Below, one piece after another: positions 54,698 through 63,909 of a stretch of 64,000 bases of DNA. Source of the stretch: Labilibaculum sp. DW002. GTDB lineage: Bacteria; Bacteroidota; Bacteroidia; Bacteroidales; Marinifilaceae. The DNA is taken from positions 104,739 to 168,738 of the forward strand of contig NZ_JAKJSC010000007.1 of assembly GCF_029029525.1 (NCBI RefSeq), read 5' to 3'. The translations under genes were made by a program, and so were the position numbers. The notes below the pieces were generated by a model. It ran no database searches. It saw only the letters and a list, made by a program, of their open reading frames with translations, and was not told the DNA's origin. How positions within the stretch are numbered: position 1 is the stretch's first letter; every line of letters starts with the position of its first letter.

Positions 54698-55798
54698 ATG
54701 AAAGCACATTTGTTAATTTTACTTGTAATATTGTTCTCAGCTTGTAGCCATGGTAACAATAATTCTGATGAAGAAATTATCGATGAACCAGAATTGTATT
54801 TTCCATCTTTAAGCACATCAGATTGGGAAACTAAATCGCTTGAAAGCTTGAATTGGGATGAATCTAAGTTGGAAAGTTTATATGATTTTTTGCAAGAAAG
54901 TGACACCAGAGCGTTTCTTGTTTTAAAAGATGGTAAAATTGTCATTGAAAAATATTGGGGCAATACAATATTGAATACTGGAGCATTCGAACAAAATAGT
55001 AATTGGTATTGGGCTTCGGCAGGTAAAACACTTACTTCTTTTTTAGTAGGAATTGCAGAGCAAGAAGGCTTGTTAAGGATCAATGATAAAACTTCTGCAT
55101 ACCTGGGAGAGAATTGGTCGGATTTATCTTTGGAGAAAGAAAACCTTATCCTAATAAAACATCAGCTAACAATGACAACAGGTTTGGATTATACCGTATC
55201 AACTCCTGATTGTACCGATAAAGATTGTTTGAAATATAAAGAAGATGCAGGGAGTCAGTGGTTTTATCACAATGCACCTTATACATTATTAGAACATGTA
55301 GTAAGTTCTGCTGCAGGAATGACTTACAATGCTTTTACAGATGAAACAATAGAAGCTGAAATTGGAATGAATGGGATATGGAGGGCTGCCGGGGATAATA
55401 ATGTTTATTGGAGCACTGCCAGAGATGCTGCTCGATTTGGCTTATTACTCTTGAATAAAGGGGCTTGGGAAGATAAACCGGCTATGCTTGACGAGGATTA
55501 TCTTAATGCGATGATCCATTCGTCACAGAACTTAAATCCATCCTATGGATACCTGACTTGGTTGAATGGTAAATCGTCCATTGTATTACCAGGTTTAGCT
55601 GCGTCATTTAATGTGCCTCTTTCCGAGGATGCTCCTGAAGATTTATTCGCAGCTATGGGAAAGAATGGTCAATTTATTGATGTCGTTCCTAGTAAAGGAA
55701 TAGTTGTAATTCGAATGGGTCATGCACCAGATAATTCTCTAGTACCTTCTGTATTCCATAACGATATGTGGACAAAATTAAATGCAGTGATAAACTAA
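54698..55798 (+). CDS. class C beta-lactamase-fold serine hydrolase, lipoprotein
   Basis: A 366-residue lipoprotein; the signal peptide ends LFSACSHG with the lipobox Cys near 15. WYWASAGKTLTSFLVG carries the SxxK motif with nucleophile Ser, and WFYHNAPYTLLEHV supplies YxN. The third motif is weaker; VVIRMGHAP near the C-terminus is its likely site. Such proteins include esterases, D-aminopeptidases and penicillin-binding relatives; true lactamase activity is not implied. It follows modC by 31 bases but is unlikely to be functionally linked. Confidence 0.85.
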   Translation: MKAHLLILLVILFSACSHGNNNSDEEIIDEPELYFPSLSTSDWETKSLESLNWDESKLESLYDFLQESDTRAFLVLKDGKIVIEKYWGNTILNTGAFEQNSNWYWASAGKTLTSFLVGIAEQEGLLRINDKTSAYLGENWSDLSLEKENLILIKHQLTMTTGLDYTVSTPDCTDKDCLKYKEDAGSQWFYHNAPYTLLEHVVSSAAGMTYNAFTDETIEAEIGMNGIWRAAGDNNVYWSTARDAARFGLLLLNKGAWEDKPAMLDEDYLNAMIHSSQNLNPSYGYLTWLNGKSSIVLPGLAASFNVPLSEDAPEDLFAAMGKNGQFIDVVPSKGIVVIRMGHAPDNSLVPSVFHNDMWTKLNAVIN

Positions 55799-55850
55799 GT
55801 TCGCATAATTTTGATCTGGAAATTATGAATTTTAGTTTTGTGCTAACTGA

Positions 55851-56090
55851 TCACTGATACTTCTTGCAAAGTGGTCGTAACATTCCTTCTAATCCATTTA
55901 GCTTTATTTCATACATAGAGGCTAGCATTTCTCCTAATTTACCAGCTGGAAATCCTTTTTGTCGATACCAAACCAAGTAAGGTTCCGGAATATCAATTAG
56001 GTATCTTCCTTTGTATTTTCCGTAAGGCATTCTCATTCGAATTAATTTAATTAATTCCTCGTTCATGAAACCCTTATCTATATTATCCAT
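55851..56090 (-). CDS. DUF3820-family small protein
   Basis: A 79-residue protein with MPYGKYKGRYLIDIPEPYLVWYRQKGFPAGKLGEML, the defining segment of DUF3820. The family is described as a possible quorum-regulated factor in some proteobacteria, but its function is unknown, and the fold resembles a nucleic-acid-associated or exonuclease-linked accessory domain. It is transcribed alone on the minus strand between the serine hydrolase and the divergent GAF gene. Confidence 0.85.
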   Translation of the reverse strand: MDNIDKGFMNEELIKLIRMRMPYGKYKGRYLIDIPEPYLVWYRQKGFPAGKLGEMLASMYEIKLNGLEGMLRPLCKKYQ

Positions 56091-56222
56091 ATCTGTAGTA
56101 ATCGATTTTGCTGTAAAGATATTTTAGATTTTTTAGATACAAGGGTTTTTTAGCATGAAATTTGTGCTTGACATTATGGATAATTTTCGCATAACTTTAA
56201 TAATTCTTAAAAGTAATTCGAG

Positions 56223-56684
56223 ATGAATACATTAGAAAAACAAAATATAGGAAAGAATATCTTGTGCAATTGGCAAACTAAAGTTGATTTGTTAGAAGAT
56301 TTAATGAAGGTGTCGGCAGTTTTGATTATGAAGTTGCACCCGCATGAATTAGAGGTTTTTGTAGGTTCTAAAAATGAGGGAAATCCTTATGCTATTGGTG
56401 ATAGAGGCGAGTTGAATATTGGTTCGTATTGCGATTCTGTTGTTGCTAGCAAAGCCAAGGTGAAAATTGAAAATGCAGCTATAGATGTAAATTGGAAAGA
56501 TAAATTGAAATACAACAACGGCATGTCTTGTTACCTCGGCCAACCAATTTTTTATCCAAACGAGGATTTATTTGGCACTTTGTGTATTCTAAATCAGGAA
56601 TGCAGAGTTTTTGATGATTTGGATCAGCAATTGGTCGATTATTTTCGACAAAGTATTGAATCTGATTTAATTATTGAATCCTAG
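56223..56684 (+). CDS. stand-alone GAF-domain protein
   Basis: A 153-residue protein that is one GAF domain: VSAVLIMKLHPHELEVFVGS, NPYAIGDRGELNIGSYCDSVV, YNNGMSCYLGQPIFYPNEDLFGTLCILN and a final helix. GAF domains of this form usually precede sensor kinases or diguanylate cyclases, so here it may act as a separate sensor, or belong to a partner elsewhere. No partner gene is adjacent; mnmA lies convergent 13 bases away. Confidence 0.8.
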   Translation: MNTLEKQNIGKNILCNWQTKVDLLEDLMKVSAVLIMKLHPHELEVFVGSKNEGNPYAIGDRGELNIGSYCDSVVASKAKVKIENAAIDVNWKDKLKYNNGMSCYLGQPIFYPNEDLFGTLCILNQECRVFDDLDQQLVDYFRQSIESDLIIES

Positions 56685-56697
56685 AAAACGAAATGTT

Positions 56698-57783
56698 TTA
56701 GACTGCAAATCCACCACCAATTAGCTTATCGCCAATGTAGAATGCAACGGGTTGCCCTGGTGCAATTGCCCATGCTGCGTCTTCTAAATTAACTTCCAAC
56801 TCTTTGTCGGTAGTGATTGTTAGCTTGCTGAATTTTTGAGGATTGCGACCTAGTCCGCGAACAATTGTATTGATGTTTGGCAATTGAGCATCAGCAATAT
56901 TATTAAAGTAGTAATCGGAAACCTTGAAACTCATTTTATTGAGATCATCCTTCTTTTCCAAAATCAACCTATTGTTTTTCGCATCAATACGGCTAACCAT
57001 CAAACCCGTTTTTTCTTCCAGTTCCAAACCTCGTTTTTGTCCGATGGTGTAGTAAGGATAACCATCGTGCCATCCCAGATGCTTGCCAGTAGGATCGGTA
57101 ACTTTTCCTTTCCCAATTTTTTGATTGATATCAGGAATCATCTCTTGCAAAAAGTCACGATAATCCATTCGATCCATAAAGCAAATGCCCATGCTTTCTT
57201 TCTTTTTAGCAACTTCGGCAAAACCAAAGTCTTTGGCAATTTCTCTTACTTCTGTTTTGGTGTATTTACCAAGTGGAGTAAGTGTTCTTGCTAAAATATT
57301 CTGGCCCAAATTCCAAAGAAAGTAAGATTGATCTTTAGCAGGATCTTTTCCTTTGTGGATGTAATGAGTATTCGCTTCTTCACGAATTTGAATGTAATGA
57401 CCTGTTGCAATGTATTCACAGCCCAGTTCATCAGCTTTGTCCATTAGTAATTTCCACTTTAGCTGAGGGTTACACTGAATGCAAGGACTAGGCGTTCGCC
57501 CTGCCATGTATTCATCTAAGAAAAACTGGATGATGGTATCTCTGAATTCTTTACGTGCATCGATAACATGATGCTCGATGTTTAAAGTACTTGCCAATTT
57601 TTGGGCATCAAGAATAAAGTCGGGAAGGGCTTCGTTTGGATCGTATTCGTAATCGGAACCAAAAAACCAAAGAGAAACACCAATTACCTGATAGCCTTGT
57701 TTAACTAGCATCATAGCTGTTACAGATGAATCCGTTCCACCGCTCATTCCCAATACTACCTTCGCTTTTGTTTCCATCTCCAC
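56698..57783 (-). CDS. mnmA: tRNA-specific 2-thiouridylase
   Basis: A 361-residue enzyme that puts sulphur on U34 of Lys, Glu and Gln tRNAs. The PP-loop SGGTDSSVTAMML, the catalytic RTPSPCIQCNPQLK Cys and the second GICFMDRMDY Cys are in place, and GWHDGYPYYTIGQKRGL fits the central domain. The C-terminal beta barrel ends VAFYIGDKLIGGGFAV. Bacteroidota often carry two MnmA-type genes; this one uses SP rather than NP before the first Cys. It has its own promoter at 57817-57847 on the minus strand and is divergent from the M13 peptidase. Confidence 0.95.
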   Translation of the reverse strand: MEMETKAKVVLGMSGGTDSSVTAMMLVKQGYQVIGVSLWFFGSDYEYDPNEALPDFILDAQKLASTLNIEHHVIDARKEFRDTIIQFFLDEYMAGRTPSPCIQCNPQLKWKLLMDKADELGCEYIATGHYIQIREEANTHYIHKGKDPAKDQSYFLWNLGQNILARTLTPLGKYTKTEVREIAKDFGFAEVAKKKESMGICFMDRMDYRDFLQEMIPDINQKIGKGKVTDPTGKHLGWHDGYPYYTIGQKRGLELEEKTGLMVSRIDAKNNRLILEKKDDLNKMSFKVSDYYFNNIADAQLPNINTIVRGLGRNPQKFSKLTITTDKELEVNLEDAAWAIAPGQPVAFYIGDKLIGGGFAV

Positions 57784-57816
57784 CGCTTAAATTGCCTTGA
57801 TTCTTGTAATCTTCTG

Positions 57817-57847
57817 CAAACATATCCTTTTCACGGAAGATTACAAA
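57817..57847 (-). promoter_or_regulatory. textbook Bacteroidota promoter of mnmA
   Basis: Read on the minus strand, a TTTG (-33 box) is followed after exactly 19 bases by TATGTTTG (-7 box). Both match the Bacteroidota consensus. The start codon is about 33 bases downstream of the -7 box. Confidence 0.75.
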
Positions 57848-57958
57848 ATCGGTCTTATCGCGCAAATCATAATGAATATCGAAAAACTATGGCAATTGAT
57901 TGGGATTTTCCTATTTTCGCTCGCAACTAAAAACGATTATTCACAACAAACCAAAACA

Positions 57959-60004
57959 ATGAATTTAAAACAATTGTCAGGCGGTATTTTAAGCGCAAGT
58001 TTGGCGCTTACCATTATGGTGGGATGTGCTGAAAAGGCGCCCAAGGGTACAGATGTACTGAAAAAAGAAGACATGAATCTTGAGGCAAACCCCGGGGTTG
58101 ATTTCTTTGAATATGCTAATGGAACCTGGATGAAAAACACACCAATTCCGGCTGATAAAAGTCGTTATGGTGCATTTGATATTCTTGGCGAAAAAGCAAA
58201 CGAAGCAGTTCATAATATCTTAGAAGAAGCTGCAAAAACCGAAAATGCAGCTGAAGGAAGTAACTTAAAAAAGATTCAGGATTTCTATGCAACCGCTATG
58301 GATGTAAAGAAAATTGATGAAGTGGGAATTAAACCCCTATTGCCTGAATTTGAAAAAATTGCTGCTATCAAAAATGCTACGGATCTACGTAACGAGTTAA
58401 TTCATCTTCACAAGATGGGAGTCAGCGCTTTATTTGGTGCCGGCGTTGATCAGGATATGAAAAATACAACGGTTAACCGCATGTATCTTTCTGAAGACGG
58501 TTTATCATTGTCCGATCGCGATTACTATGTTACTGACAACGAAACAAGTGAGAACATCCGTAAGGAATTCGTTAAGCACGTTGCCAAAATGTTCGAATTG
58601 ATTGGTGATGATGCTAAAGTTGCTGAGAAAAATGCAAGTGATATCATGAGATTTGAAACTCGCATGGCTAAAAAGTTCAATACACTTTTAGAGAATAGGA
58701 ACTACCCTGCGATGTACAACCCTAAAACGGTTGAAAATCTAATGGATGAGTATCCTAATTTCGATTGGGCAACTTATTTCAAGGAGATGGGTGCGGACAT
58801 TAAAGAGTATGTCATTACAACTCACCCTCGTTATATGAAAGAGTTGAATATGATGTTCAAAGATGAAAAAATGGCCGACATCAAATTGTACCTAAAATGG
58901 AAAGTCCTTGATGATGCAGCTGGCTCAGTAGGAACTGATCTGGAAAATCAAAACTTTGCTTTCTATGGAACAGTTTTAACTGGAGCTACTGAACAGACAC
59001 CTCGTTGGAGACGTATGTCAAAATCAACTGGAAATGTAATGGGTGAAGCAGTTGGACAACTATACGTTGAAAAATATTTCCCACCTGAAGCTAAAGTTAG
59101 AATGGACGAGTTAGTTACTAACCTGAAAGTTGCTTTACGCGGGAGAATTGAAAAACTGGAATGGATGAGCGAGGCAACTAGAAAAGAAGCTTTAGCTAAA
59201 CTTGATGCATTCGGTGTAAAAATTGGATATCCTGAAAAATGGGAAGATTACTCAAAGCTTGAAGTTGGGACCGAGTCTTTCATCGAGAATCTATGGAATG
59301 CTGCTCGTTTTGGCGTTAAAAAGAATTTTGCAAAACTAGGAAAACCTGTTGATACTAAGAAGTGGGGTATGACTCCACAAACAGTAAATGCATACTACCA
59401 TCCTCTTTTGAATGAAGTTGTATTCCCTGCTGCTATTCTTCAGCCTCCTTTCTTCTATTTAGATGGTGATGATGCTGTTAATTATGGTGCAATTGGTGTT
59501 GTTATTGGTCACGAAATGACTCATGGGTTTGATGATTCAGGACGTCGTTTTGACAAAGAAGGAAATATGAGAGATTGGTGGACACCTGAAGACACTGAGA
59601 AATTCAACGCAAGAGCTCAAAAGTTAGTTGATCAATTTAATGGATTCCAAGCTTTTGAAGACCTACATGTTGATGGTAAATTAACTCTAGGTGAAAACAT
59701 TGCTGATTATGGTGGATTAACAGTTGCTTTGGAAGCTTATAAAATGGCTTTAAATGGTGAAAAACCTGCCGACATTGATGGCTTCAACAATATGCAACGA
59801 TTCTTCCTTGCTTATTCAAAAGTTTGGAGAGGAAACGTGAGAGACAAATACTTGAGAAAACTAATCAAGGAAGATGTTCACTCTCCAGGAAAATATCGTG
59901 TTAATGGAGGATTATTCAACATTCCTGAGTTTTACGCAGCTTTTGAAATTAGTCCAGAAGATCCTTTGTATCGTACCGAAGAACAAAGAGCTAAAATTTG
60001 GTAA
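57959..60004 (+). CDS. M13-family metallopeptidase (neprilysin-like), lipoprotein
   Basis: A 681-residue zinc endopeptidase anchored as a lipoprotein: MNLKQLSGGIL is followed by LALTIMVGCAEK with the lipobox Cys. The catalytic VIGHEMTHGFDDSGRRFD gives the HExxH zinc site, GENIADYGG gives the third zinc ligand Glu, and NAYYHPLLNEVVFPAAILQPPFF is the conserved lead-in. It cuts short peptides in the periplasm or at the cell surface. I chose ATG at 57959; a longer frame from 57797 adds 54 residues that would hide the lipoprotein signal. A GCAA-loop terminator follows, and an almost identical copy of it lies 3.7 kb further on. Confidence 0.95.
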   Translation: MNLKQLSGGILSASLALTIMVGCAEKAPKGTDVLKKEDMNLEANPGVDFFEYANGTWMKNTPIPADKSRYGAFDILGEKANEAVHNILEEAAKTENAAEGSNLKKIQDFYATAMDVKKIDEVGIKPLLPEFEKIAAIKNATDLRNELIHLHKMGVSALFGAGVDQDMKNTTVNRMYLSEDGLSLSDRDYYVTDNETSENIRKEFVKHVAKMFELIGDDAKVAEKNASDIMRFETRMAKKFNTLLENRNYPAMYNPKTVENLMDEYPNFDWATYFKEMGADIKEYVITTHPRYMKELNMMFKDEKMADIKLYLKWKVLDDAAGSVGTDLENQNFAFYGTVLTGATEQTPRWRRMSKSTGNVMGEAVGQLYVEKYFPPEAKVRMDELVTNLKVALRGRIEKLEWMSEATRKEALAKLDAFGVKIGYPEKWEDYSKLEVGTESFIENLWNAARFGVKKNFAKLGKPVDTKKWGMTPQTVNAYYHPLLNEVVFPAAILQPPFFYLDGDDAVNYGAIGVVIGHEMTHGFDDSGRRFDKEGNMRDWWTPEDTEKFNARAQKLVDQFNGFQAFEDLHVDGKLTLGENIADYGGLTVALEAYKMALNGEKPADIDGFNNMQRFFLAYSKVWRGNVRDKYLRKLIKEDVHSPGKYRVNGGLFNIPEFYAAFEISPEDPLYRTEEQRAKIW

Positions 60005-60025
60005 GAAATTAACCAATCTAATTGA

Positions 60026-60070
60026 TACAAACCGCCTCAAGCAATTGAGGCGGTTTTTTGTGCTTATATT
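60026..60070 (+). repeat. direct repeat DR1, containing the M13 gene terminator
   Basis: Forty-five bases, from TACAAACCG to GTGCTTATATT, that match DR2 at 63718-63763 except for one C/T change and one extra T. The match extends 11 bases beyond the T-tract, further than terminator function needs. The two copies bracket the PAAR effector and its partner gene. Confidence 0.85.
60029..60058 (+). terminator. intrinsic terminator of the M13 peptidase gene (GCAA tetraloop)
   Basis: A 12-base perfect stem (AAACCGCCTCAA / TTGAGGCGGTTT) capped by GCAA, then a T-run. A strong, compact terminator. Confidence 0.9.
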
Positions 60071-60280
60071 TTTTTTATGATTGTAATGATAATGAGAAAT
60101 TATTTTTCATAAAATGATTGTGATTTTACTTTGCGATTTGGTTTTTGTTAAATAAAAATTGTAATTTTAACTGTGTTCGAAATATCATAATGCAATTTCG
60201 TATTGTGTTGACTCTCTTTATTTGTTCTACGAATAGTTATATAACTCTTTTCAGTGAAATAATACATAAAACATTAATGA

Positions 60281-62767
60281 ATGCCTAAAAAACCAATAAT
60301 AACATTAGGTAGTATGCATGTTTGTCCGATGTGTAGTGGAACCATTCCTCATGTTGGAGGTCCGGTTTCTGGACCTGGACAAGCAAATGTTTTGATAAAT
60401 GGAAAGCCTGTGGCTACTCTGGGTGATATCTGTACCTGCTGTGGACCTCCTGATGCAATTGCACAAGGTGAACCAGTAGTTCTAATAAATGGATTACCAG
60501 TTGCTACAGTTGGCTGTTTAACTGCACATGGAGGTACGTTAATACAGGGTGAACCAAATGTGACCATCACAACAAGCGCTTCTTCTAAAAAGAGTACGGC
60601 AAAAATTAAAGACATTCCGTTTCCAGAGATCACAACTTTTGATGTAATGGGTGCTATGCTTAAAGGTGTATCTAAAGATCTGCAAAAAGCAAAAGAAAAT
60701 ATTGAGGAGATTAAAAAAGATGCTAAGGAAGAGCATGGCGAAGAGGAAGAGGATAAACAATTGCCCAAATTACAAGGTGAAATAATCTTTGTGAATGGAT
60801 ATTTAAGCGAATCTTTAGGTGGGATATTAAATGCATTACTTGATATTAATCCTGATTCAAAAAAATATTTTTCAAATTTAAGTAGAGGCCACAATGTTGA
60901 CGAGGAAAATCACATTGATGATGATGATATTCTAACTGCAGATGAATTGGAAGCTATTAATAATATGACTGATGCGGAAAAACTTGAAGATTCTTTTTCT
61001 ATTCCATATGTGAAACTTGGGGAATCAAGAGAGGCAACTGTACCATTTCCTATTGGCTTGTCTCCGGTTCCAAATTTTATGCCTTGTAAAATAAAGTATC
61101 CAACTTTTCAAATAGGTAAATTGGGGATCGACTTGCCTAATGTAATTAAACCAATTCCAAAATTGACGAAAGTTGAAATAAAAGAGGTTTTTTATGGATA
61201 TTGGAATCAATTGGGGAATGGTAACAGCGCTTCAAAAGTATATGCCGATTATTTTAATGCAACGGGTAGGGAGCATTTTATAAATGGCTCTCATGGATTA
61301 GGATCGAATGCCGCACATAGGCTGGATCATGGTATTGCCTTAGGATATCATTGGGCAAAGTACAATTGGAAAATAAAAACGAAAAAAGAAGTTGATGCTC
61401 AAAAATCAGAAAAACCCCAAATTGAAAGTTTGTCTCCTGCATACAAACCAATTACAATTGTGATGCATAGTCAAGGAAATGCTCCTGGATCTGGTGTTGC
61501 CCTTGGTGTTTTAAAATATGCAAAAGAACAAGGATGGGACAAGGTACCGCTAAACATGATTTACCTTGGAGTGCATCAGCCTACGAATTTATGTGATGAT
61601 GAATACGAGCGTTTTATAAATAATAAGGTTAAGTATTACGGTGTTGATAAAAATTTTTGGGATGCAGCAGTTTGGACTCCTGCTTTAAGAAAGGATAAAA
61701 AAGTTCTTAAATTCTTTAATAGTATGTCCGATCTATTTAATCCAAAGTATCATAAGTTACACCATAGAAGAGGAATTTATGAGCATCTTAAAGATCTTAA
61801 CGTATTTGAGCAACTTAAAGAAAGGTCGGTTCAGTTTACGTTTGCTAACGACAGAGGTGACTTGGTAATTAGGGATGGAGATATTCCTGAAATAGACAGT
61901 GCTTGCAATCCAGATAGAGATAATAGTCTTTATAGTGTGGAGTTTCTTAGAAATGGAGAAGTTGATGACAATAAGTCAAACTCGCTTAAAAAAACAGTTC
62001 CAATTAAGGATGAAGGAAATCTATTGATACCTGCTTATTCGGCTGTACCTCGCTTATTTGTCGAGGAAAAGGATGGAGTAGTTATCAAAGAATATTGGGA
62101 TGATTATAATAGTGTTGCAACCGATTTTGGGAATGCTGCTGCAAAATTTGTAAGCCTTCAGAAGAAGTTCAAATTTACTTATAAAGATATTTTATCACCA
62201 ATTGGAAGAAAAACCAAGCAGGCCATAGAAATTTATATTAGTCATAAACAGATGCTTTATCATTATGGTCGCATTCAGGAAGCCGATTTGTACGCACACT
62301 TTAGCCCTGTTGAATTTATAATGGATGGTGATATTCTAAAACATCCCGATTTTGATGATAAATTAGGTCAGGAGAGTATCTGGGAGAGAATTAAAAATCT
62401 GGGAGCGAATAAATTTTATAGGGTGGAGTATGGGGATAGAGATGATGTCGAAAAAATGAACGATGAAGACATGCGTAATAAGGAAAAAGAAGAACTTCCT
62501 AAATTAATGACTAAGCAAATTTTAACAGGTATTGCAGATTCTGACTATGTGAATTTTGTTATAAAGGCATATGTTGATGGGGATGAGGGTGCTGAGAAAG
62601 AATTGTATGAAGAAACTGCTGTAAATTCTAATTATAAAGAAATAGAACGGCTTCAAAATCTCTTAGGTAATGAAGCTGTAAATCAGTTAAAAAAAGATTT
62701 AGTTGATGAAATAATTATGCAACAAGACAATACTAGAGTTGTTAAGCCAAAATCTTTAAAATTATGA
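60281..62767 (+). CDS. PAAR-domain protein fused to alpha/beta-hydrolase-like domain; candidate T6SS effector
   Basis: An 828-residue protein. Residues ~1-95 are a PAAR domain with repeated ANVLINGKPVATLGD and PVVLINGLPVATVG units and paired Cys (15, 18, 51, 53, 54, 79) at zinc-like positions; PAAR tips sharpen type VI secretion spikes. A charged linker (about 130-160) leads to a large C-terminal domain. GEIIFVNGYLS looks like the first strand of an alpha/beta hydrolase, and ITIVMHSQGNAPGSGVALG is a nucleophile elbow with Ser397. FTFANDRGDLVIRDGDI could supply the acidic residue. The catalytic His is not clear. It has no signal peptide, as expected for a T6SS cargo. The toxin class (lipase or esterase) is inference. 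The next gene overlaps it by 4 bases. Confidence 0.8.
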   Translation: MPKKPIITLGSMHVCPMCSGTIPHVGGPVSGPGQANVLINGKPVATLGDICTCCGPPDAIAQGEPVVLINGLPVATVGCLTAHGGTLIQGEPNVTITTSASSKKSTAKIKDIPFPEITTFDVMGAMLKGVSKDLQKAKENIEEIKKDAKEEHGEEEEDKQLPKLQGEIIFVNGYLSESLGGILNALLDINPDSKKYFSNLSRGHNVDEENHIDDDDILTADELEAINNMTDAEKLEDSFSIPYVKLGESREATVPFPIGLSPVPNFMPCKIKYPTFQIGKLGIDLPNVIKPIPKLTKVEIKEVFYGYWNQLGNGNSASKVYADYFNATGREHFINGSHGLGSNAAHRLDHGIALGYHWAKYNWKIKTKKEVDAQKSEKPQIESLSPAYKPITIVMHSQGNAPGSGVALGVLKYAKEQGWDKVPLNMIYLGVHQPTNLCDDEYERFINNKVKYYGVDKNFWDAAVWTPALRKDKKVLKFFNSMSDLFNPKYHKLHHRRGIYEHLKDLNVFEQLKERSVQFTFANDRGDLVIRDGDIPEIDSACNPDRDNSLYSVEFLRNGEVDDNKSNSLKKTVPIKDEGNLLIPAYSAVPRLFVEEKDGVVIKEYWDDYNSVATDFGNAAAKFVSLQKKFKFTYKDILSPIGRKTKQAIEIYISHKQMLYHYGRIQEADLYAHFSPVEFIMDGDILKHPDFDDKLGQESIWERIKNLGANKFYRVEYGDRDDVEKMNDEDMRNKEKEELPKLMTKQILTGIADSDYVNFVIKAYVDGDEGAEKELYEETAVNSNYKEIERLQNLLGNEAVNQLKKDLVDEIIMQQDNTRVVKPKSLKL

Positions 62768-63711
62768 ATCAAAGAATAATATACTTTTTGACAATTATGA
62801 TTCTATTAAGTTATTGCACAATGAAACTTGAAAATAAAATTAATACAGAAGAATATCAAGAACTTCACTTTTACTCAGGGAATCAAACATATGAGGTTGT
62901 TGAGCTTATTTCTAAGGAGAACTTAGCTAAATATGTACAGTTTGATACGATTCAGGATCTTTTAGTTCTAAAATCTTATTTTAAATCAAAGGACAAGAAT
63001 AATAATACATATGAAACACTAAAAATCACAGCAGATGGAAAGATTCAAGTATTTGATGATACCGATAAGATTCTTAAGGATGGAACAATGTGGAATCGGA
63101 AATACTATCGAAACTGGCTTAACAATGGAGACAAAACCAAGCAAAAGTACCTTAACCCACTAACAGGTGAGGAAAAGAAAAATCCTAAAAAATGGTTAGC
63201 TAAATTTATTAAAATGTATAATGAGGCATCTGTGGTTTATGAATCGTCGTGGTCGTATTATATGAAAATAGATGGTCTTTGGTACAAATTTGAGCAAAAT
63301 TTAGAGGTTAATAGTGGTAAGTTTGAAAAACAATATCCTATTAAATATGATGATGCTCGAATGATTGAATTAAAAGATCAATGTCCAAGTTTTGGGATCG
63401 CACCTGAAAAAAGAGACAGCAGTTTAATGAAGGAGATGAAATATGAATCTACATTTTTTGAAAAATCGAGTAGAGGTAAAGCATTTAATTTCTCGGCCGG
63501 TTGGTGGTATTTAGATTTTTATATGCAAGGCGGAGATACGCTTAAAATAAAACGTTACGCTTCCTATCGAAACCCAGCACTTAAGGTTTATAAAATCCCA
63601 AAAGAACATGGTGGTAGAGATGATGTATTGTTCATTGTGCAGGAGCCTAGTGAAATGCTTAAAGAACAAGTAGGCGGAATGTATGTTATACGACCCAAAA
63701 ATATCAAGTAA
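62764..63711 (+). CDS. lipoprotein, candidate immunity protein for the PAAR effector
   Basis: A 315-residue protein with a short signal peptide ending in a lipobox (ILLSYC, Cys18), so it would sit in the periplasm or outer membrane. The mature part is rich in Tyr, Trp, Asp and Lys, with no family recognised. Its ATG overlaps the TGA of the PAAR gene (ATGA at 62764), so translation is coupled. That arrangement and the periplasmic location fit an immunity protein against a lipase-like effector acting in the periplasm, but this is inference; an accessory or adaptor is also possible. It is followed by DR2, a copy of the M13 terminator. Confidence 0.65.
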   Translation: MNQRIIYFLTIMILLSYCTMKLENKINTEEYQELHFYSGNQTYEVVELISKENLAKYVQFDTIQDLLVLKSYFKSKDKNNNTYETLKITADGKIQVFDDTDKILKDGTMWNRKYYRNWLNNGDKTKQKYLNPLTGEEKKNPKKWLAKFIKMYNEASVVYESSWSYYMKIDGLWYKFEQNLEVNSGKFEKQYPIKYDDARMIELKDQCPSFGIAPEKRDSSLMKEMKYESTFFEKSSRGKAFNFSAGWWYLDFYMQGGDTLKIKRYASYRNPALKVYKIPKEHGGRDDVLFIVQEPSEMLKEQVGGMYVIRPKNIK

Positions 63712-63717
63712 GAAAAT

Positions 63718-63763
63718 TACAAACCGTCTCAAGCAATTGAGGCGGTTTTTTTGTGCTTATATT
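63718..63763 (+). repeat. direct repeat DR2, terminator after the effector/immunity pair
   Basis: Copy of DR1 with a T for C at the fourth stem base (a G-T pair in RNA) and one extra T in the T-run. The terminator part is 63721-63750, with the same GCAA loop. After GTGCTTATATT the sequences of the two sites differ. Confidence 0.85.
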
Positions 63764-63909
63764 ATAAACTATCCTATAAATAGCATTATTTTCTTGTTTT
63801 AGGTTTAAAGGCAAATAAGTGACTTATACCACTAATAGCAACTTGGCAAGTTTGACAGGATAAGAATTATGTGAATTTTATTAGCTTTGGTACTGTTCAA
63901 TTTGATAGG

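Noticed and set aside
57797..57958. 54-residue N-terminal extension of the M13 peptidase
   Set aside because: It would bury the lipoprotein signal that starts at 57959, and it overlaps the mnmA promoter region.
60349..60894. 181-residue frame on the minus strand
   Set aside because: Antisense to the PAAR domain and linker; the Ser/Pro-rich product mirrors the codon pattern of the real gene.
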